64,000 bases of DNA, from the NCBI GenBank assembly GCA_016490735.1, contig JAEMWC010000140.1, positions 1,228,501 through 1,292,500 on the forward strand. Direction: 5' to 3'. The position numbers were made by a program, and so were the translations under genes. The notes beneath the pieces are model-generated. The model was not told the origin of the DNA. It saw only the letters and a program-made list of their open reading frames with translations, and made no database searches. Of this stretch, positions 1 to 9,747 are shown piece after piece. This stretch comes from Pachyseris speciosa (lineage: Eukaryota; Cnidaria; Anthozoa; Scleractinia; Pachyseridae). Each line of letters opens with the position of its first letter. Position 1 is the first letter of the stretch.

Positions 1-206
1 TGTTGAGCTCAGTAGAGAGATGGCTGTACATCAAAGATCTGAGAGGGGTTAAAAAGCTGCAAGTACCGAAACCTAATACGACTCGTTATGGCAAGAACTC
101 AGTAAATTACTTGGCGGCTATTACTTGGAACAAGATCTCTGATACCCTAAGATCCCTAAGCTCATTGTCAGTCTTTAAAAAAGCGGTTCGACAGCTAAGG
201 TTTTAG
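1..206 (+). mobile_element. 3' end of a non-LTR retrotransposon (LINE) reverse transcriptase ORF
   Basis: The open frame 3-206 ends in a stop codon and reads like the extreme C-terminus of LINE ORF2 proteins: a YGKNSVNYLAAITWNKI block followed by a hydrophobic SLSVFKKAV segment. Both blocks are typical of the region after the reverse transcriptase in cnidarian CR1/L2/Jockey-like LINEs. The element enters from the left edge, so only the tail is visible. The A/T-rich stretch to about position 350 could be its 3' UTR. No intact catalytic domain is present in the window. Confidence 0.7.
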
Positions 207-419
207 CTAATTTCTATATAATATCTATTTAATATCTATGTTCTATTGAGTAATTGGGCTTTTTATTGTATATAGCTATGTCATGTAATTTTTAGGCTTT
301 ATATTGTAAATAAGTTTTTGGATTACCGTTTCTTTTTTTCTCGGCTTATTAGCATACCTTTGCTAGAGGTCTAACCAACCTCATCAATCCCGAGATTAAA
401 GCTTCATCATCATCATCAT

Positions 420-965
420 GAGTCGAAGATCTCTTCTGGCAGTACGTCGAGTCGTTACCCTTTACACTGTGAGCGCATCTTTCCTATACTTATCATTGCA
501 GTCGGAGTCACGTGTGCTTGGTAGTTTTGGAATACGTACTGGTATCAGCTCTTCACTAAGCTTTTTTATATTTTTCATTCGTTATCTGGAACCACAGCTG
601 TTATCACGGCTTTCGCACATATTTTAAGGTTTTTCAAATCATACGGAATCAAGACACTGGTACAAAGTAATCAAAGCAATCTTAACATGCGAAAGTACAG
701 AAAGTCTTTATTTACTATTCTGTACATTTTTGTAATTATTGCCATCGCCTATGTCCCTGTGATGTGTTGCCAGCTTGTTTTAACATTTTACAAGAAGACG
801 GGGAAACATACAAGGAAGTGTTCAATATTTGCGTTTTCCTACCGTTTTTTCTTCTTCTTTGTTTAAGGTCTTATTGTACTACTGGCGAATAAAAGAAATA
901 AGACACTGCGTAACAGACACTATATAATGAGAAATTCATTTTGCAAACAAAACTGTGAGGAGTCA
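420..965 (+). pseudogene. Decayed rhodopsin-family GPCR, TM4-TM7 region
   Basis: Reading across several frames recovers the order of a cnidarian rhodopsin-like receptor: hydrophobic TM4/TM5-like stretches (about 420-620), the cytoplasmic loop 'KVFQIIRNQ', a basic 'MRKYRKSLFTILYIF' entry into TM6 (about 680-735), and a TM7/tail-like 'YYWRIKEIRH' (about 875-910). Frameshifts and stops separate the parts, so no functional receptor can be made. A similar fragment lies at 4030-4360. The family assignment rests on the loop/TM6 pattern only. Confidence 0.55.
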
Positions 966-1735
966 TAACAATATTTAATACTATCATTCCTGTGTTTAGT
1001 GTTATAAGTATTATATTTTTCCACCAAAGTAATGAGGAATTGGAGCAATTTTAACATTGTACCAAATCATTAAACGCTTTTCATGAAAGACCAGTTTCCG
1101 CAGACCAGCGCATTGCTTATTTCCATATTTTTTCATATTTTTAGCTGGTTTTATCAAATACATGGAGATCAAGTAGTAAGTGAGCTTTTATCCACAAACG
1201 TTTTAAAATCCTTTTGCAGGTGTTTGTAAGCTAACCAATAAAATATCATTGACATCAAAGATGTGTTTCATCGATTACTACTTTCTGGATGAGTTTTGGT
1301 AAAGGAGTGCCGCCCACCTCTGAAAAAGCTAACCCCACTTTTGATCCGTTTTACAAGTCCTGGCCTCATGAGCTTAATAACCCGTTCTTTCTGTAAAAAT
1401 CTGCTCTTTTGAGTGTAAAAGTTTTGTATCCATTTCTTCGACTCTTGTTACATTTTAAATGCTACTTAAAAAAGGGTCAATAAAGTTGGCAGTGAACTAT
1501 AGTTTCCTCCAATATACACACTGATTTGCCAAGAAATTTGATCGGCAAGGGAGTTCGGAGTCGTCAGTGTGAGATCAAAGCAAGTTATGTTTAGAAATCT
1601 CTCTGCTTTATGACAAACCTTGCGTTTTGAAATATTTCAGTCCACCAGTAAAAGCAACCCAGCATATTACCTGATAACTAGAATAGCAGTCTGTCTTGTC
1701 CGCTGCAGTTTTAGCTCCGATGTCAATGATGGCAA

Positions 1736-1850
1736 ATGCTTTCATTTTGGCAGCAATCAGGAAAAAACCCTTCAATAAGGACTCCATCATATGTTCTTCT
1801 TGCTGGATTGGCAGTTACCGACTTAAACACTGGGCTATTAATTTATGAGG
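1736..1850 (+). pseudogene. Decayed rhodopsin-family GPCR, TM1-TM2 fragment
   Basis: The short open frame from 1736 contains 'RTPSYVLLAGLAVTDL', which matches the end of intracellular loop 1 and the TM2 signature (LAxxDL) of rhodopsin-like receptors. No initiator region, TM3 or DRY motif follows before unrelated repeat-like sequence begins near 1855. It may be the 5' remnant of the same pseudogene whose TM5-TM7 remnant sits at 4030-4360, split by later insertions. That link is inference. Confidence 0.5.
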
Positions 1851-2435
1851 CCCCATCCACTCTAATGCGTTTTCAAACGTATTCGTTTTCGGTGTCATCG
1901 AAAACGCATCGATCGATCCACGTCCACACTACCGTTTTGGTGTACTAGGTTACGGTGTTCCTACTCCAATCCTACGGGGGGATGGGATTCTCAGTTGTCC
2001 CTGAGTCTTTCTCCGAAATCTTTGAGGGAGGGTGATGAAAATCAGTTGTCCAGAGAAAACATGTGTTTACATTTACAAGTTTCTATTTTTCGTACTAGTT
2101 TCAGTCCTCTTGGCTTTTGGCCGAGCGAAATCTATCCAGTCAGCGAGACCAACAATCCGGAAATTTTAGGCAAAATTAATGGTAACAACACGTCCTAACC
2201 GAAATTTCAGGATTTTTTTTTTAAACTGGTAAACAACCCTGCAGATACCCCAGTTGAAGCTGTATCACCCTCCCCCCCTCACCACCCCTCCCATCACACA
2301 CCCTCAAATGCTAATTTCTGCCCACACTACACCCTTGAATTAATACACCGAGCTGTATAAAAAAAATCAAAGATTTCGGAGAAAGGTCCAATTTCTTGTC
2401 TTTTACTTTGTAGATTTCATGCGTATTACCCACAT

Positions 2436-2566
2436 TTGACCGTATGTTACCTGTATGTTGCTCGTATGTATTCGTATGTTACTTGTATGTTACTCGTATG
2501 TATCTGTATGTACCCGTATGTCACTCGTATGTACTCGCACGTACTGGTATGTTATCGTGTGGACGG
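2436..2566. repeat. Degenerate minisatellite, about 10-bp GTATGTTACT-type unit
   Basis: About a dozen imperfect copies of a 9-10 bp unit (GTATGTTAC / GTATGTACTC variants) run head to tail. The overlapping tyrosine/cysteine-rich open frames are a by-product of the repeat. Confidence 0.75.
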
Positions 2567-3693
2567 CGTCTGTCAGCTACCCTGGCTCCAGAGGCCCGTT
2601 GAAAAAAATAAATATCCCTGAAACGGCCAAAATAGAACGCGAGAGACGGGCCTCTGGTCGCACGAGCCGAGAAACTCATTTCCTTGGGACAGAATTTGTC
2701 CCAGTCTGCTGATTGGTTCTTCAAATAAACAACACCTCTGATTGGCTTAGGAAAAGCGTGGCTTCCCAGCCGACAAACCGGTTTGGACAGAAAATATATG
2801 GCGGCTGCTCTCAACGATCGCTTTTCTGCGTTTCGAACTGCTGTTCATTGGAGTCCAAATTTCCAGTGCAAAAAGAAGCGTTGTTGGCGTTCCTAAGCCG
2901 TAACGATGCGTTGACTGTTTTACCGACGAGTTGTGATAAATCATCTTTGAAATTGTTCCAGCAATTTGCGCCGGTCTACATGATCTACATGTCCTTTTGG
3001 TGATCTGCCCACTCTCTAGCTGCCCTTATTTACTCACACATTCAAGAGCTTGCCGATAGTGGTATTGCAGCCTGCTCTCTTGGTTATTATAGCGTTCTGG
3101 TTGACGACGTAACTGTGTTAAAGCATAATATAATATTTAAAAGTCCAAAGCTTATTATTCAGGAGGAAAGTGGCAAAAATTCCTGCAAAGCAACGGTGTG
3201 CTTGATTTATGAAATTTTCCAAGGCTCCATTTAAGTTTTCTAACTTTTTCCAACTCTCGTATGCATTTCGTGCAGAACCAGAAGAGGCATCATCTCGTTA
3301 CAAAGTTACAAACAGGAAATCCCATAACATCGGATAATCGCGCCACAACGGTTTGATACGTTTAGCTTCTTCGCATTTTCGCCATGGAATGAATTTAATT
3401 TCCCGTAGTCATAAACTATCTAACTCGTGTTACGAACCCTACAAAAATCGTCGACGAATGAACGGACAATATTAACCGGCGTAATAACCTCCCTCAACAT
3501 TTTCCAGCATATATATATACCGATAAGTTTTCACGGTTCGCTGCAACACGCGCCGATTATTCATTTCGATCTGATGTCAGAAATGTCAAAAATGATCCTG
3601 ATAACAACCAGACACCATGTATCCCCGCCGCTGAAAACCGGTTTGGTGGGATATCTGATACACGAAACTGCACAGAAATGAGGTTCAGCATTC

Positions 3694-3802
3694 GTGCGAC
3701 CAGAGGTTATTTTTTTTCCTCTCGGCGCTTCGCGCCTCGTTGGTGCGGCTTCGCCGCATAAATTCCCTCCTTCAAACGAAAAAAATAACCTCTGGCACCC
3801 AG
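3694..3802. mobile_element. Small foldback element (MITE-like) with CCAGAGGTTATTTTTTT ends
   Basis: The sequence CCAGAGGTTATTTTTTT near 3697 is repeated in reverse complement near 3785-3800, giving terminal inverted repeats around about 70 bp of GC-rich interior. A related but diverged pair (CCAGAGGCCCGTT / GACGGGCCTCTGG) brackets 2590-2665. No coding capacity. Confidence 0.6.
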
Positions 3803-4029
3803 GGTATCTGTCAGCCAGCTTAAATTGTGACAACAGGGAGTAAAAAAGTGGTTGGAAATAAAACAGCCCAGCTAATCAAGTTGCTGCTGGCCTACTTAAT
3901 TTGTCACCCTTTATATTATTTTTCGGACTTCTCAGTCCCACTAATAGTGATAGCTGGAGCCATGCATGTGCGCTTGGTGTTTTTGACGGACTAATTTGAA
4001 TTCTGGCAAAAAACTAGTCTTTAACTTCT

Positions 4030-4360
4030 AGTGGCAACCACTTTTGTTGTCCCGCTTTCGCTTGTTTCAAGGTCTTTCAAATCATGCGGAATCATCAAAG
4101 ACAAGTACAACTGACTAATGAAAGCAACATTGACATCCGAAAATACAGAAAGTCTTTATCACTTTGTTCATTTTTGTAATGTTTCTTCTCGTCTGTGTCC
4201 CTGTTCTGGTTTGCACAGTTGCGTGTCACGTTTTTCAGGAAGAGCATGAAACGTACGAGCAAGTGCTTAATCTTTGCGTGGCTCTAGATAGCCTTCTCTT
4301 CCTCTTCAGTTTAAAAGATCTTTTAGATGCTATGCTAGGGATAGCGTAAGAAGTAAGAAA
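4030..4360 (+). pseudogene. Decayed rhodopsin-family GPCR, TM5-TM7 region
   Basis: Two frames together give the loop-3/TM6 pattern 'VFQIMRNHQRQVQLTNESN', then 'YRKSL', a TM6-like hydrophobic run with a CVPVL motif (4164-4230), and a TM7-like segment ending at the stop near 4348. It aligns in order with the fragment at 420-965 and is probably a duplicate of the same receptor family. Frame changes make it non-functional as written. Confidence 0.55.
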
Positions 4361-4691
4361 AGAAATTTGTTTTGCCAACAAAACGTTGAGCAGGAATTCG
4401 ATAGCAATCTCCTTGCGAAAAATCTACTAAATCTCAGCGCTTGTTGTTACAGCGGATAACGAAAACAACATACTTTTAAAAAAATTGACGAATTATTAAG
4501 TCATAAGGAGATATCCCGACTAAATTGATCGATTAACCCTGACCCCTTTAGCACTGTCTCTCTCGCTGCATTGGCATTTATATAACGACCTGATTTCTGA
4601 TGAGTGGGATTCGACTTCCGGGAAGTCCGGGTAAGTCGAATAGACGGCATGCAAGTCAGAAATGATTTTATCTCAACTGTTACGCTAACTA

Positions 4692-5179
4692 AAGCCTGGT
4701 TTACACTAGCGACGCAAGCACAAGCGCAAGCATAAGCGCAAGCACAAAAGCGCTTATTTCATTGTGAAAACGGTCTCAGCGCATATCATTATGTAATAAT
4801 CTTGTGATCTACTCTTAGTTTTAATGTATTTTTAACCGCACATATATTTTTGTATTGGTTCTTCAACCATTTTCTGTTTTCATTATTATTTTTAGTCTAT
4901 TTATTTATTTATTTATTTATTTGTCGTGGTATGTCTGTAAAGTAGCTAATTAGCTAAGAACATTTACCACGTAAAATAAAGGGTATTGTATTGTATTGTA
5001 TTGTATTGTATTGTATTGTATTGTAACGCAAGCATAAGCATAAGCGCACGGATCAAAATTGTTCCTTTTCCTTGTGCTTGCGCTTATGCTTGCGTAGTGT
5101 CGTTTTCACTTGGCGTAAGCTTCTTATGCTTGCGCTTATGCTTGCGTTTGTGCTTGCGTCGCTAGTGAAAACCAGGCTT
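4692..5179. mobile_element. MITE with AAGCCTGGTTT...AAACCAGGCTT inverted ends, carrying a nested insertion
   Basis: The ends AAGCCTGG(T)TTACACTAGCG and its reverse complement are followed inward by CAAGCACAAGCGCAAGCAT-type sub-repeats on both sides. The centre (about 4790-5027) is A/T-rich, contains short TTTA repeats and ends in a (TATTG)n tract, like the 3' tail of a LINE inserted into the MITE. There is no transposase ORF, so it would be non-autonomous. Confidence 0.75.
4984..5027. repeat. (TATTG)n microsatellite
   Basis: About eight perfect TATTG pentamers, probably the 3' tail of a LINE fragment nested inside the surrounding MITE. Confidence 0.9.
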
Positions 5180-5533
5180 AAAAGCCTCTAACACAATATG
5201 GCTATAAAGACCGCTTTCAAATCGGTCACGTATATTTCTTGTTTAGCTCATAAAATTACAATTTCCTGGCCCTCTAAATGCACTCTTTGATAAACTGCAA
5301 AATAGTGCAACTTGGGGACAAACAAAGCAAAGTAATCTATAAAACATACAAGTTCAGTGAGCTTATTTATATTTAGTGAGTGATTATGACTTGTGCGTTT
5401 ACGCAACAATGAAGCCATTCGTAGTTTTAACATGTTTTGAAATAGCTCTCACTTTCACTTATGAGTTAAGAGCTATTACAAAGGAAATCAATATAAGCTT
5501 ATACATCGAAAGAGTTAAAAGCTTTAATACTGT

Positions 5534-6181
5534 ATTAGGACGTGTCCCGGTTGCTGCTGCAACCGGCTTCTTCAGCTAAGAATGCAAATGACTAACGGCC
5601 ACCCGTGTTGTTAACAGTAACAGTAGATCTTCTTAGGCATATAGTAGCTGAAGAAGACTGCAGCTCTCAGGGGCACCCAACAAGCCAAATCGACCAAAAG
5701 CTGTAGAAAGGCATTTTTAAGTACCTTATGGTGTTTGAAGTTTGTTTAAAGTGATGTTTTCATAAGCTAGAAGAAGTTCATCTGTTCGGATTCCCTAGCT
5801 GAAAATTTAATTGCCCGAAAATGTTAGGGGAACAAAATCTTCCTTTGAGAAAATGCAAGCTGAAATGAACTTTCCACGAGCTTTCTTTTCTTTCCGAAAA
5901 TGCTAGCTGACGTTTTTGACTAGCAAAAACGGCAATTACGACTTTTCCGAAAATCTTAGGGGCTATATGATTCCCCAATTGCGAATCTTTTAGGCCACGT
6001 TTTAGTTACGAAAATCCGAGTGCACTCTTTAATCGGCGCCGAAAGCCCATGGCGAATTACCCTCCACCGAACAGATATCTACCGAAACTTGTCTTTGGGT
6101 GCCCCTGAGCTCTGCTGTCACTTTTACATTAATTCTTAGCTGAAGAAGGTTGCATCAGTAACCGAAATTAAACGTCCTAAT
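5534..6181. mobile_element. MITE with ATTAGGACG...CGTCCTAAT inverted ends
   Basis: About 55 bp at each end are near reverse complements, including ATTAGGACG and CTTCTTCAGCTAAGAAT. A second inner inverted pair lies near 5665-5690 and 6095-6120 (CAGGGGCACCCAA and its complement). No protein-coding remnant was seen. It looks like a non-autonomous DNA transposon of about 650 bp. Confidence 0.75.
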
Positions 6182-6432
6182 GTAGTTTTAATTGAAGCCA
6201 ATATCAGCTTTTAATCGATTTCAGTTAGCCCTTCTGATTTTTTACTTTACCATGCCTCAGCCCAAAAAACAAATATTTTTAACCTCAAACTTATCTCGAT
6301 AACGCTTCGAAATTCGAATCTGAAAATGCAAGCACTAACAGATGTCGATTTATTTATCATGGTATAACTTCTCATCTATAATTCACTGACGTAGACTTTA
6401 GAAATTCCATTTCCTTTAAAATACCGGCTTAC

Positions 6433-6661
6433 CTAATGAAGTGTACAGACAATCCTTCGTCTCGCAGTACGTCTGGAAGGTTGGTTTTTGAGGCGTTGAG
6501 GGCTTGTTAACTTTGGATTTTTCGACGGCATATAATATTATGAATATGAGAGACACCAGCGCAAAAAGCCCGGTAACTAGAAGTAAAACTCTAAACTTTG
6601 TAAAATGCCGTAGTTTGAACTTCACCGCTTCGGTATCTCCATCTTCCTTAAGTTTGTGCAT
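6433..6661 (-). CDS. M13 peptidase-type first coding exon (cytoplasmic tail, membrane anchor, first cysteines)
   Basis: ATG at 6661 opens 76 codons plus one base, then a GTAAGC donor (phase 1). The product has a short charged cytoplasmic segment, one hydrophobic membrane helix (about residues 24-45), a Ser/Thr/Pro-rich stalk and a terminal C-x4-C pair (CETKDC). That is the layout of the N-terminus of type II neprilysin/ECE-like zinc peptidases. Exon 9486-9738 has the same layout and splice phase. The rest of the gene should lie at lower coordinates, but no matching downstream exon was found between 6432 and 1. It could be an alternative first exon of one gene or the start of a separate family member. 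Confidence 0.65.
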
Positions 6662-6990
6662 TTTGGTTTTTCAATTTGATGAGCACAAATACAATGAAAA
6701 GGGAAATATCCACAGATGTTCTGAACCGAGAATCGTAACGAACGTTGGACGGCGAGCAGAGAGGAAAAGAATTAAATTTTAATCGGCGAAACTCTTTCCT
6801 AGAATTGCATGCAGACTTGCATTTCAAATCTTTCCTAGAAAGTTGAGACCAAATTGGCATATGCCACTCAGTTGAGCGTGGAAATGTCACGGAATATTAA
6901 GTAACTTCTGTAACTGAGTGGCGAATGAGGTCGCCTTTTCAAACAAGGAATAAAAAGGCGTTTAATTTACAGCTTGGGTTAGATAGGTTT

Positions 6991-7005
6991 ATATATATAT
7001 ATATA

Positions 7006-7058
<53 letters not shown>
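6991..7058. repeat. (TA)n microsatellite
   Basis: Almost pure AT dinucleotide tract with two short TATAGGTTTATA interruptions at its left end. It directly abuts the left end of the inverted Penelope-like element. Confidence 0.95.
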
Positions 7059-7060
<2 letters not shown>

Positions 7061-7091
7061 CTTCACAGGAGTTCAGGCTTCAGGAGTAATC

Positions 7092-7166
7092 ATCGTTTTA
7101 TTGCGACAGTGCTGTTTCGTATAGTTCAAAATTATATGACCACACTCATCAGGCAACTTTAACGAT
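7092..7166 (-). ncRNA. Hammerhead ribozyme (left copy, slightly degenerate stem II)
   Basis: On the minus strand: stem I (ATCGTT + TTGC with an internal loop), core CTGATGA, stem II GTGTGGTC...AACTATAC, GAAA, short stem III CAG-CA-CTG, then UC before the predicted cut and the pairing strand GCAA...AACGAT. Stem II has G-T pairs and one terminal mismatch relative to the copy at 8809-8883, so activity may be weaker. The core is intact. Confidence 0.8.
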
Positions 7167-7247
7167 TTAGTGTTAAAACTAACAGAACTGGCAGTAAAAT
7201 ATGAATGGTTGTTATGGGGATGCGTTACATTCAAGGCATTGTATCTA

Positions 7248-7396
7248 CAATCTTGGACACAATAAATGGAACATTTGGACCACCCCTCACCCCCATTTCA
7301 ATGATGCCAAAATGGCGCGTTTTGCTCTTCGCGCGCCTTCATCATTGCTTAGGGGGGGATGGGGGTTAATTAGTCCATTTTATTCCGTCCAAGATT
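7248..7396. mobile_element. 149-bp MITE, first of a tandem pair
   Basis: Begins CAATCTTGGAC and ends GTCCAAGATT, with an interior containing CAAAATGGCGCG. Together with its neighbour it interrupts the left Penelope arm, flanked by a duplicated TA. The right arm (around 8725-8740) preserves the uninterrupted sequence, which fixes the insertion boundaries. Confidence 0.85.
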
Positions 7397-7545
7397 CAAT
7401 CTTGGACACAATAAATGGAACATTTGGACCACCCCTCCCCCCCATTTCAATGATGCCAAAATGGCGCGTTTTGCTCTTCGCGCGCCTTCATCATTGCTTA
7501 GGGGGGATGGGGGTTAATTAGTCCATTTTATTCCGTCCAAGATTG
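7397..7545. mobile_element. 149-bp MITE, second of a tandem pair
   Basis: Head-to-tail copy of 7248-7396, nearly identical and the same length, differing mainly in poly-C/poly-G run lengths. It is followed by TA at 7546-7547, the second half of the TA target duplication (Tc1/mariner-like). Confidence 0.85.
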
Positions 7546-8068
7546 TAGGTAACAGATGCTTTTTGTCTTAGTTGCGTTACTCTAAAGTTCTGGAGCACAT
7601 ATCTGTTTCTGTGGGGGCATGAACTCGCTAGCTCGTTTCGCCTGTTTAGGCTACACAGCTCTTTTCTACAAATGATGATGAATTTTTCATACAGACAAAG
7701 ATTACATTTTTTGTTCATGTTGCTGTAGGGTTTACATTTCTTTAAAATTTTCCATTTCATCTGGAAAGGCTTCTTCTTGTCCTTTAAATTCCAGACATAC
7801 TTCGAGAGTTCTGTTTCATTTCTTCTGTTGGAGTGTCGAAAGGATGTCTGGTGGTTTCTGTAACGTTCCTTAAAGTTTGTTGCCAGTCCGACATACGTTT
7901 CAGTTGTTGTCTCTGTGGTTACTGTGGCTTGGTAGATGACATTTGTCTGGAGGCATTTTCCTTCTAGTGGACAGTCTGGTTTTTTTCTGCAATTGCAGGT
8001 GTCAGGTTGTTGCGTTGGTAAGTTCGAATTTGAGAGAATGCGCTTGTTGTGTGACGAGATGATAGATT
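7518..8068 (-). pseudogene. Penelope-like GIY-YIG-domain ORF fragment (left arm)
   Basis: The minus frame contains the pattern of the Penelope-like C-terminus: a CNCRKKPDCPLEGKC zinc-knuckle, then VIYQATV (GIY-like), TYVGLA (YIG-like), FKERYRNH with the expected Arg, and a conserved ELSKYVWNLK segment. A second Cys-rich stretch follows (KKCNLCLYE...). The natural stop seen in the right arm is lost here because the MITE pair is inserted at that point, so the frame ends in MITE sequence. The reverse transcriptase part is absent from this arm. Confidence 0.8.
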
Positions 8069-8565
8069 TCAATTCAAACGTCAGAACTAACCTTGGAAGA
8101 AAGTTCCTACACATCGTCGACAGATGCTTCCCAAAGAACCATCCACTCCACAAGATTTTCAACAGACACACACTTAAACTCAGCTACTCATGCATGCCAA
8201 ACATGAAATCTATCATCTCGTCACACAACAAGCGCATTCTCTCAAATTCGAACTTACCAACGCAACAACCTGACACCTGCAATTGCAGAAAAAAACCAGA
8301 CTGTCCACTAGAAGGAAAATGCCTCCAGACAAATGTCATCTACCAAGCCACAGTAACCACAGAGACAACAACTGAAACGTATGTCGGACTGGCAACAAAC
8401 TTTAAGGAACGTTACAGAAACCACCAGACATCCTTTCGACACTCCAACAGAAGAAATGAAACAGAACTCTCGAAGTATGTCTGGAATTTAAAGGACAAGA
8501 AGAAGCCTTTCCAGATGAAATGGAAAATTTTAAAGAAATGTAAACCCTACAGCAACATGAACTAA
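8069..8565 (+). pseudogene. Penelope-like GIY-YIG-domain ORF fragment (right arm)
   Basis: The frame starts with the linker 'LGRKFLHIVDRCFPKNHPLH', goes through 'LKLSYSCMPNMKS' and then carries the same Cys-knuckle/GIY-YIG-like block as the left arm. A TAA at 8563-8565 truncates it where the left arm has a lysine codon (AAC-TAA versus AAC-AAA), so this copy is broken. The remaining Cys-rich tail is still recognisable downstream to about 8730. No start codon or upstream RT is present, so it is a 5'-truncated insertion. Confidence 0.8.
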
Positions 8566-8808
8566 AAATGTAATCTTTGTCTGTATGAAAAATTCATCAT
8601 CATTTGTAGAAAAGAGCTGTGCAGCCTAAACAGGCGAAACGAGCTAGCGAGTTCATGCCCCCACAGAAACAGATATGTGCTCCAGAACTTTAGAGTAACG
8701 CAACTAAGACAAAAAGCATCTGTTACCTAGATACAATGCCTTGAATGTAACGCATCCCCATAACAACCATTCATATTTTACTGCCAGTTCTGCTAGTTTT
8801 AACACTAA

Positions 8809-8883
8809 ATCGTTAAAGTTGCCTGATGAGTGTGGTTATATAATTTTGAACCATACGAAACAGCACTGTCGCAATAAAACGAT
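8809..8883 (+). ncRNA. Hammerhead ribozyme (right copy)
   Basis: Secondary structure built by eye. Stem I is ATCGTT (8809-8814)/AACGAT (8878-8883) plus TTGC (8819-8822)/GCAA (8871-8874), with AAAG and TAA forming an internal loop. Core CTGATGA is 8823-8829. Stem II is GTGTGGTT (8830-8837)/AACCATAC (8849-8856), eight pairs. GAAA is 8857-8860. Stem III is CAG/CTG closed by CA, with U8869. Predicted cleavage is after C8870. All core nucleotides match the hammerhead consensus. Hammerheads in Penelope-like elements are established knowledge. Confidence 0.9.
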
Positions 8884-8981
8884 GATTACTCCTGAAGCCT
8901 GAACTCCCGTGAAGTTATAGTCAATGCTCCTCAACAAATGAGTTGAGCGCTCTACGAAATACATTCTACCCAAGAAACAAG

Positions 8982-8982
<1 letters not shown>

Positions 8983-9056
<74 letters not shown>

Positions 9057-9057
9057 C
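8983..9057. repeat. (TA)n then (CA)n microsatellite
   Basis: Long AT dinucleotide tract passing into a short ACACAC stretch. It lies about 65 bp beyond the right Penelope arm. Confidence 0.95.
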
Positions 9058-9254
9058 TTTTGGATTTTGAAATAATTCTGAATGCTTCTTTAAATAACCA
9101 AAGTGATCACCAGCAATAGTTGCCAGAGCAAAGAAGAATTTTGGACACTAGGTAGGTATGGCGAACAGCAGTCTTTAGGAGTGAACGGAAAAGCGTCCTG
9201 TTCATTCTTCTGCCGCTAGCAAAATGAACCAAATACTGCGTGTTTTTTTATTTC

Positions 9255-9272
9255 GGGGGGGGGGGGGGGGGG
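9255..9272. repeat. Poly-G run of 18
   Basis: Uninterrupted G homopolymer. Length is prone to sequencing error. Confidence 0.9.
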
Positions 9273-9485
9273 CAGTTTTGGTGCGACCCGGAAGTTAGGT
9301 TCAGACAAGAGAAAATGTTCAGACACTCGGTCCATACCATTCACCGCGCTGTTTCAAATCACTTTCGCTAAAGGCATTATGTTTGCAGAATATGTGTTGT
9401 CTTTTTAAAACCTTTTATCCGCGTATCCTTTTATACCTGAACCAGAAGAGAGATAACTAGTGACTAATATATCGCCCTAACTTAC

Positions 9486-9738
9486 CAACCGCTGCAAACA
9501 AGCATGGTCTTGAAAGGCATATCTTTGGATATTCCGTTTGTGGAGTTGGCTGTTCGTGGGTCTTCCTTTTCTCATTTGCGAACAAGATGATGAAGGAGAC
9601 ACACAGAACAAAGAGAGTAACTATGACAACAGCAAAGGCTATGGTAGTGTTCCGTGCCTTTTTCCCCGCGGAAAATTCTTCATATTTTATCTCTTCTTCC
9701 TCATCTGAGGCCGTCCAGTTGTGATTTGATGAAAGCAT
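9486..9738 (-). CDS. M13 peptidase-type first coding exon (cytoplasmic tail, membrane anchor, first cysteines)
   Basis: ATG at 9738 lies nine bases inside an exon whose acceptor (TTTTTCAG) ends at 9748, so a non-coding 5' exon probably lies further upstream. 84 codons plus one base precede a GTAAG donor (phase 1). The protein has an acidic cytoplasmic tail (SDEEEEIKYEE), one membrane helix (about residues 32-53), a short stalk and a C-x4-C pair (CLSRPC), like the N-terminus of neprilysin-family type II membrane peptidases. The layout matches exon 6433-6661. The catalytic part would lie beyond the left edge or downstream of a very long intron. Alternatives are an orphaned exon or a different single-pass protein. 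Confidence 0.65.
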
Positions 9739-9747
9739 TTTTTCAAT

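Larger units (their letters stand above)
7059..8068 (-). mobile_element. Penelope-like element fragment, left arm of an inverted pair
   Basis: Read on the minus strand, this arm carries the GIY-YIG-like C-terminal coding region and then a hammerhead ribozyme near its 3' end. It is the near-perfect reverse complement of 8203-8918, apart from a 298-bp insertion (7248-7545). The arms meet around 8068/8203 with about 130 bp present only in the right copy. The inverted arrangement fits the partial head-to-head and tandem copies known for Penelope-like elements, or a foldback rearrangement. The outer end touches a (TA)n tract. Confidence 0.8.
8069..8918 (+). mobile_element. Penelope-like element fragment, right arm of the inverted pair
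   Basis: Same element as 7059-8068 in the opposite orientation, extending about 130 bp further 5' in the coding region and ending just after the hammerhead. It lacks the MITE insertion, so it serves as the empty-site reference. A (TA)n tract follows at about 8983. Confidence 0.8.

Noticed and set aside
4590..4640. CTGATGAGTGG followed by CGACTTCCGGG as a hammerhead
   Set aside because: No GAAA and no closing stem; only the seven-base core half matches by chance.
7201..7521. 106-codon plus frame over the tandem MITEs
   Set aside because: The peptide repeats because the MITE is duplicated; no gene.
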